Source of the DNA: an uncultured Eubacteriales bacterium
GTDB lineage: Bacteria; Bacillota; Clostridia; Lachnospirales; Lachnospiraceae
NCBI GenBank assembly: GCA_902783795.1
Contig: CACZSO010000282.1
Location: 1 to 9,989 of the forward strand
Reading direction: 5' to 3'
DNA length: 9,989 bases
This document shows positions 6,025 through 9,989 of the stretch, piece by piece. Position 1 is the first letter of the stretch, and the number at the start of each line of letters is the position of its first letter. The notes under the pieces were generated by a model, which worked only from the letters and a program-made list of their open reading frames with translations, did no database searches and was not told the DNA's origin. The translations under genes were made by a program, and so were the position numbers.

Positions 6025-6720
6025 ATGTTATATCCAGATGCGTACAGAGGGGTAAAGAAGATCTATACTGCAGAGATCCTCCAGATCATCAGCGTGGTCT
6101 GTATGATCATTGCAGGCATTGCGACGACCGTTGGCATGTCGGCCAGTGAAGCGATCGCGTCAGGGGCAGCGACAGAAGCGACAGGCGTTCCGACAGGCGC
6201 CGCGGCCGTCGCAAACCTAGTGGGATTAGCCGGAATGGTACTTGCAGTCGTTGCCTTTGTCATGAACATCATCGGTATCAAAAACGCATCACTGGATGAG
6301 GCTGTTTTTAAGAAGGCCATGCTGTGGGTGCTCATCAGTTTAGCATCTTCTTTTGCGGAAGCTCTGCTTCAGGAACGATATTCACAAGCGGCGTCTTTTG
6401 TGGAGATCATCACACATATCAGCAACTTGCTGGTCACCATTTATGTGATCCGTGGCATTATCTCACTGGCGGAGAAGCTTAAGAACAGCCGTGTCAGGGA
6501 ACTGGGCGAGAAGACCATCCGCCGGTATCTTACGGTGGAGATCATCAGCATCATCCTGACTGTGATATCGCTGGTTTTGGGGACGAGTATAGATGAGATG
6601 AACTATGTGGCAGCTGCCGTCGTTTCCGTACTGGGCATTGCAGCGCTGGTCATATCCATAGCTGCTTATTTTATCTACCTGAAAACCCTGAAACAGGCTG
6701 TAAAAATGCTGGAAAAGTAG
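6025..6720 (+). CDS. Hypothetical integral membrane protein, about six helices, two similar halves
   Basis: I do not recognise a named family for this 231-residue protein. Hydrophobic stretches at about 17-38, 61-84, 97-114, 123-146, 168-187 and 193-218 suggest six membrane helices and no cleaved signal peptide. The loop at 39-60 is rich in Ala, Gly, Ser and Thr with three Glu. The two ends resemble each other: KKIYTAEILQIISVV (11-25) and RRYLTVEIISIILTV (166-180) both lead into a helix, a loop and a second helix followed by a basic segment with KKAM or KQAV. That suggests an internal duplication. No catalytic or transport motif is visible. Translation starts at ATG 6025 with AAGGAG ten bases upstream, and transcription from the extended -10 promoter. 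It is monocistronic by position: a divergent gene lies before it and a convergent one after. Confidence 0.85.
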   Translation: MLYPDAYRGVKKIYTAEILQIISVVCMIIAGIATTVGMSASEAIASGAATEATGVPTGAAAVANLVGLAGMVLAVVAFVMNIIGIKNASLDEAVFKKAMLWVLISLASSFAEALLQERYSQAASFVEIITHISNLLVTIYVIRGIISLAEKLKNSRVRELGEKTIRRYLTVEIISIILTVISLVLGTSIDEMNYVAAAVVSVLGIAALVISIAAYFIYLKTLKQAVKMLEK

Positions 6721-6780
6721 GCGGGAAAAGCCGGATCCTTCTTTCTGTTCTCTTAACACCTGTTTTCACGCTGTTTCAAT

Positions 6781-6812
6781 TTGAGTACCGGCATAAGCAT
6801 AAAAGCTATAAT
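6781..6812 (+). promoter_or_regulatory. Possible rightward promoter ahead of the hairpin array
   Basis: TTGAGT (6781-6786) and a perfect TATAAT (6807-6812) lie downstream of the membrane-protein gene, with no gene after them on this strand. The 20-base spacer is longer than optimal and there is no TG extension, so this is weak. If active it would transcribe the tandem hairpins at 6934-7186. Confidence 0.3.
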
Positions 6813-6933
6813 ACGAATTCAAGGCAGTTGTACCTTCTATCTTCGGCGCTTTTCCATTCTTTTGAACCCAACTCCAAATCCGCTTTTTTGGTTTTGCGGT
6901 TGTGTTTTCTCTCCACCAAGCGATATCTCAAGC

Positions 6934-7186
6934 CCGTAAACACGGCCCCGAACCATCAAAATGGATTCCGGGGCTGTGTTTGCTTCCATTCTCGACCGGA
7001 TATACTGCCGTAAACACGGCCCCAGATCATCAAAATGGATTCTGGGGCTGTGTTTATTTCCATTCTCGACCGGATGTACTGCCGTAAACACAGCCCCAGA
7101 CCACCAAAATGGATTCCGGGGCTGTGTCTATTTCTTTTCTAAGCCGGATGTCTAGCTGCAAACACAGCCCCGAACCGTCAATATGG
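6934..7186 (+). repeat. 74-bp tandem array of long imperfect hairpins (three full units plus a partial fourth)
   Basis: Units start at 6934, 7008, 7082 and 7156, an exact 74-base period. Each full unit begins CCGTAAACAC, has a left arm of the form AAACAC[G/A]GCCCC, a loop near CATCAAAATGG and a right arm GGGGCTGTGT, then T-rich sequence and a spacer that includes CCATTCTCGACCGGAT in units 1 and 2. In unit 1 the arms pair 6938-6950 with 6969-6981. Arm changes between units are often compensated. Unit 4 keeps only the left arm. Since 74 is not a multiple of 3, the array cannot encode a repeated peptide. Hairpin plus T-rich tail suggests serial terminators. Decayed copies may extend left to about 6846. 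Confidence 0.85.
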
Positions 7187-7210
7187 AACTTTATTTTCCT
7201 CCGGCATATC

Positions 7211-7239
7211 AAAAGGCGCCGTGTGAAAAACACGGCGCC
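7211..7239 (-). terminator. Intrinsic terminator of the symporter-ligase-ACT operon
   Basis: A perfect 10-bp stem, GGCGCCGTGT (7215-7224) with ACACGGCGCC (7230-7239) and a five-base loop, is followed on the minus strand by TTTT (7214-7211). It lies 21 bases beyond the stop of the ACT-domain gene. In the region 6721-7260 I see only this, the 74-bp array and a weak promoter candidate, and no gene. Confidence 0.88.
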
Positions 7240-7260
7240 GTCGGCTTGTATAAATCTTTT

Positions 7261-7692
7261 TTACAGCAGGTCTTTCAGATCTTCATCATTCAGTGTGATT
7301 TCACCGTAGGTGTTCAGCACTTTTTCGGCGGCTTTTGTATCGCCGACTCTAAAGACTACACAGGCCTGCTCCCTGGAGGGGGAGGTAAAGGCGTAGGTGT
7401 ATTCGATGTTGATGCTTTCATCTTCCAGGATCTTCAGGATATTGCCCAATGCACCGGCTTTATCACTCATCTTCACCGCGATCACCTCTGTTTCTGTGGC
7501 AAAAGCCTGGTCATCCAGAATGGCTCTGGTGGCCTGGACATCGGATACGATCAGCCTCAGGATCCCAAAGTCCCGGGTGTCTGCCAGGGAAAGGGCCCGG
7601 ATGTTGATGCCGGCGTCAGAGATGGTATTGATCACCTGGGACAATGTGCCGGGCTTGTTTTCCAGATAAACTGATAATTGTGTAATGGCCAT
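7261..7692 (-). CDS. Tandem ACT-domain protein
   Basis: A small 143-residue protein made of two ACT domains, about 3-70 and 71-140. Both show the strand-turn pattern of ligand-binding ACT modules: ENKPGTL (11-17) and DKAGALG (77-83) at the first strand-helix junction, and AGINIRAL (27-34) and ESINIEYTY (92-100) in the second strand. It has no catalytic or DNA-binding domain. The arrangement matches COG4747-type proteins, which are often found beside phenylacetate-CoA ligase genes in anaerobes and are thought to bind amino acids or related acids. It starts 26 bases after the ligase stop, with AAAGGAG (7705-7699) six bases before ATG, so the two are surely co-transcribed. It probably modulates the ligase or the pathway, but the ligand is unknown. 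Confidence 0.93.
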   Translation of the reverse strand: MAITQLSVYLENKPGTLSQVINTISDAGINIRALSLADTRDFGILRLIVSDVQATRAILDDQAFATETEVIAVKMSDKAGALGNILKILEDESINIEYTYAFTSPSREQACVVFRVGDTKAAEKVLNTYGEITLNDEDLKDLL

Positions 7693-7718
7693 GGTAAACT
7701 CCTTTAACGAATAAAACG

Positions 7719-9026
7719 TCAGTCATGCAGGTTTCGTTTGTCGATGACACGGACAGCCTTGCCCTCGGAACGGGTGATGGACTTAGGCGGCACCAGGTGG
7801 ATCTTCGGGCCAATGCCTAACATAGACCGCATAGCGGCTTCCAGCGAACGCTCACGGGCCTGGATATCCGAGACAACGTCGGAGACCTGATCCGGGTTCA
7901 GTTCAATGTAAACATCGAAGGTATCGTTGTTTCTGGCCCGGTCCACCACGATCTGGTAGTTGGGAGAGTAGCCTTCTTTTAAGAGGACAGTCTCGATCTG
8001 GCTCGGGAATACGTTCACACCGCGGATGATCATCATATCGTCGGAACGGCCCATAGGCTTAGACATCTTGATATGGGTCCGGCCGCAGGAACATTTTTTA
8101 CGGGTCAGTACACAGATATCCTTTGTCCTGTATCTTAACAGGGGGAAGCCCTCTTTGTCAAGGGATGTGAACACCAGCTCGCCGCGGGAACCTTCCGGCA
8201 GCACTTCACCCGTATTGGGATCGATGATCTCTGCATAGAAGTGATCCTCATTGATATGCATACCGTTCTGTTCTTCACATTCGAAAGCCACACCGGGGCC
8301 GGAAGTTTCAGTAAGGCCATAGATATCATAGGCTTTGATGCCCAGGCTCTTTTCAATAGACCGCCGCATTTCTTCGGTCCAGGGTTCGGCGCCGAAGATG
8401 CCGGCTTTCAGTTTGTTGTCCTCAGGTTTATAACCCCGCTCGGCTAAAGATTCGCCGATGTAGGCTGCGTAGGAAGGGGTGCAGCAGAGGATGGTGGCAT
8501 TTAAGTCCATCATGAACTGGATCTGGCGCTCTGTATTGCCGGAGGACATAGGCAGGGTCAGGCAGCCTACCTTATGGGAGCCACCGTTTAAACCGGGGCC
8601 GCCGGTGAACAGGCCGTAGCCGTAGCAGACCTGGACCACATCTTCATTCGTTCCGCCGGCCGCTACGATGGCTCTGGCGCAGCATTCTTCCCAAAGGTCA
8701 ATGTCATGCTGGGTATAGAAAGCCACGACGCGCTTTCCCGTAGTACCGGAGGTGGATTGGATACGCACACAGTTCTTAAGGTCCGTACCTAAAAGTCCGT
8801 AGGGATAAGCTTCCCGCAGGTCATCCTTCGTAAGGAAGGGGAGCTTTTTTATATCATCGATCGTCTGGATATCTTCCGGCTTTACGCCCTTTTTATCCAT
8901 CAGGTCACGGTAATACGCTACATTGTCATATACACGTCTGACCTGTTTTTTAAGCTTCTCATTCTGGATCTTTACGATCTCTTCATAAGGGGCAGTTTCA
9001 ATCTCCTTCTGGTAATAATTCTTCAT
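7719..9026 (-). CDS. paaK: Phenylacetate-CoA ligase family protein (AMP-forming)
   Basis: Acyl-adenylate-forming ligase of 435 residues, the PaaK length, predicted to convert an aryl-acetic or similar carboxylic acid, ATP and CoA to the CoA thioester, AMP and pyrophosphate in the cytoplasm. The P-loop is STSGTTGK (91-98), the adenine/acid-binding motif YGLTETSGPG (236-245), and the hinge region LRYRTKD (297-303) to GRSDDM (326-331). The C-terminal lid domain spans about 336-432 with the likely catalytic Lys423 in SEGKAVRV. A short Cys cluster (C305, C312, C314, with the pattern CSCGRTH) is typical of the family. AGAAGGAG precedes ATG by five bases. The gene lies between a Na+/solute symporter gene (20-base gap) and a tandem ACT gene (26-base gap). 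The gene symbol refers to family; the true substrate (phenylacetate, indoleacetate or other) is not readable. Confidence 0.93.
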   Translation of the reverse strand: MKNYYQKEIETAPYEEIVKIQNEKLKKQVRRVYDNVAYYRDLMDKKGVKPEDIQTIDDIKKLPFLTKDDLREAYPYGLLGTDLKNCVRIQSTSGTTGKRVVAFYTQHDIDLWEECCARAIVAAGGTNEDVVQVCYGYGLFTGGPGLNGGSHKVGCLTLPMSSGNTERQIQFMMDLNATILCCTPSYAAYIGESLAERGYKPEDNKLKAGIFGAEPWTEEMRRSIEKSLGIKAYDIYGLTETSGPGVAFECEEQNGMHINEDHFYAEIIDPNTGEVLPEGSRGELVFTSLDKEGFPLLRYRTKDICVLTRKKCSCGRTHIKMSKPMGRSDDMMIIRGVNVFPSQIETVLLKEGYSPNYQIVVDRARNNDTFDVYIELNPDQVSDVVSDIQARERSLEAAMRSMLGIGPKIHLVPPKSITRSEGKAVRVIDKRNLHD

Positions 9027-9046
9027 AAAAACTCCTTCTTAAGGCC

Positions 9047-9989
9047 TTATTTGCCCAGGTTATCGGTAATACCGACTGTCTTATTCTGATTATAGCAAGA
9101 GAACATGGCCTCCACCTGTTTCGGCGCGTGCTTCTTAGAAAGCAGGCTCACGATGGGGACGATGATAAGCCCGCCCACCATGGCGATAACGCCGGAATAG
9201 ATGGAGTTATTAAAGATGAAGGATAAGACAGGTATCTCCTTTACACTGAACAGATTTAAGGAAATCATCAGCTGGATGACCTCCAGGCCTACGCCCCAGA
9301 GGAAGCAGATGACCACGGAAAGTTTGGTGGTCTTTTTCCAGTAGAGGCCGTACATGAAGGGGGCTAAAAACGCACCGGCCAGAGCGCCCCATGAAACACC
9401 CATCATCTGGGCGATGAATAAGCTCTTGCTCCGGGCCTGCCGGATGGCTATAATGGCGGAGACCGCGATAAAGATGACGATGAAAAGCCGCATGATGAAG
9501 AGCTGTTTCTTCTCGTCAAGCTTTTCTTTACGTAAAGGATTGATCAGGTCCAATGTCATGGTGGAGGACGATGTCAGCACCAGGGATGACAGGGTGGACA
9601 TGGAAGCGGAAAGCACCAGTACGATCACGATACCGATGATCACCGCCGGGAGGGAGGACAGCATCTGGGGGATGACAGCATCAAAACCATCTTTTGCCAC
9701 ATCCACGTTATACAGCCGTCCGAAGCCGCCTAAGAAGTAGCAGCCGCCGGCCACTACCAGGGCGAAGAAAGTGGAAATGATAGTGCCCTTTTTGATGGAG
9801 CCTTCGTTTTTGATGGCGTAGAACTTGCCGACCATCTGTGGCAGGCCCCAGGTTCCCAGGGAGGTCAGCATGACCACGAAGAAAAGGAACAGCGGGTTCG
9901 CACCCAGGAAAGAAGCGTACTGCCAGCCGCCGTTGGTGCTGGTAGCCAGTCCTTCGATGGCGGCATTCAGACCGCCATTATCTTTCAGC
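9047..9989 (-). CDS. Sodium/solute symporter family (SSS) transporter, C-terminal part
   Basis: The frame is open to the window edge, so only the C-terminal 313 residues are seen; the true start lies beyond 9989. GTWGLPQMVGKFYAIK (visible residues 45-60) matches the family's GxxGxPQxxxRFxAIK block after a transmembrane helix. SASMSTLSS (127-135) corresponds to the TM8 segment whose Ser/Thr residues form the Na2 sodium site in PutP and vSGLT. At least six hydrophobic segments follow that block, ending in a cytoplasmic tail with the YNQNKTVGI element. It would import an organic solute with Na+ at the plasma membrane. Being first in a tight leftward operon with a CoA ligase, it may carry that enzyme's acid substrate, but SSS members also carry proline, pantothenate and sugars. 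The GTG at 9877 is an internal valine codon, not a start. Confidence 0.9.
   Translation of the reverse strand, partial: LKDNGGLNAAIEGLATSTNGGWQYASFLGANPLFLFFVVMLTSLGTWGLPQMVGKFYAIKNEGSIKKGTIISTFFALVVAGGCYFLGGFGRLYNVDVAKDGFDAVIPQMLSSLPAVIIGIVIVLVLSASMSTLSSLVLTSSSTMTLDLINPLRKEKLDEKKQLFIMRLFIVIFIAVSAIIAIRQARSKSLFIAQMMGVSWGALAGAFLAPFMYGLYWKKTTKLSVVICFLWGVGLEVIQLMISLNLFSVKEIPVLSFIFNNSIYSGVIAMVGGLIIVPIVSLLSKKHAPKQVEAMFSCYNQNKTVGITDNLGK

Noticed and set aside
6721..6760. Possible terminator directly after the membrane-protein gene (GGC...GCC followed by TTCTTTCTGTTCTCTT)
   Set aside because: The stem is only three base pairs, too weak to call. The array further downstream is a better candidate for ending this transcript.
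6934..7186. The hairpin array as a CRISPR array or integron attC array
   Set aside because: There are no unique 25-40 base spacers, since the spacers are themselves repeated. No cas or integrase gene and no gene cassettes lie between the hairpins.
6828..7309. Several overlapping small open frames through the 74-bp array with repeated HGPEPSKW- or NTAPDHQNG-like peptides
   Set aside because: The repeat period shifts the frame at each unit, the frames overlap one another on both strands, and the variation preserves hairpin pairing, not codons.
9047..9877. Symporter beginning at GTG 9877
   Set aside because: The frame stays open to the window edge, and the 37 codons before it encode further SSS-like sequence, so this is an internal valine of a partial gene.

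Overview
This window looks like a chromosomal segment of an anaerobic gut Clostridia, most likely Lachnospiraceae or a near relative. The evidence is low-GC-Firmicute style Shine-Dalgarno sites, near-consensus sigma-A promoters, a domain-swapped GH3 beta-glucosidase of the kind known from Ruminococcus and Butyrivibrio, a GH13_31 alpha-glucosidase, and a symporter / PaaK-like ligase / tandem-ACT cluster. The family assignment is inference from protein style and is not proven.

Layout from left to right: (1) an intergenic palindromic repeat at 1-98, then tpiA (124-867, +) with a clear intrinsic terminator (891-930). (2) A 240-base stretch (927-1165) occupied mostly by four tandem copies of a modular hairpin element whose stems differ but whose 3' tag GGATGAGG is constant. 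(3) A GH13 alpha-glucosidase (1166-2854, +) converging on a GH3 beta-glucosidase (2905-5691, -), with a bidirectional terminator-like hairpin between them. (4) A divergent intergenic region (5692-6024) with a near-consensus promoter for each flanking gene and more of the modular repeat, partly inverted. (5) An unrecognised six-helix membrane protein (6025-6720, +). (6) A gene-free convergent region (6721-7260) with a 74-bp tandem array of long hairpins and a strong leftward terminator. (7) A leftward gene set running in from beyond the right edge: Na+/solute symporter (partial), phenylacetate-CoA-ligase-like AMP-forming enzyme, and a tandem ACT-domain protein.

Functionally, the two glycosidases lack secretion signals and would release glucose inside the cell from imported alpha-(1,6)-type and beta-linked oligosaccharides, feeding glycolysis where TpiA acts. 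The right-hand operon plausibly takes up an organic or aromatic acid, activates it as a CoA thioester and has a ligand-binding ACT regulator.

No phage, CRISPR, toxin-antitoxin or defence system is visible. The most unusual content is non-coding: two different repeat families that divide the intergenic spaces between them. GGATGAGG-tagged modules lie upstream of genes, and CACAGCCCC-stem hairpins lie at both convergent gene junctions. The GH3 enzyme is also notable for its permuted domain order and an additional unassigned N-terminal segment of about 115 residues.
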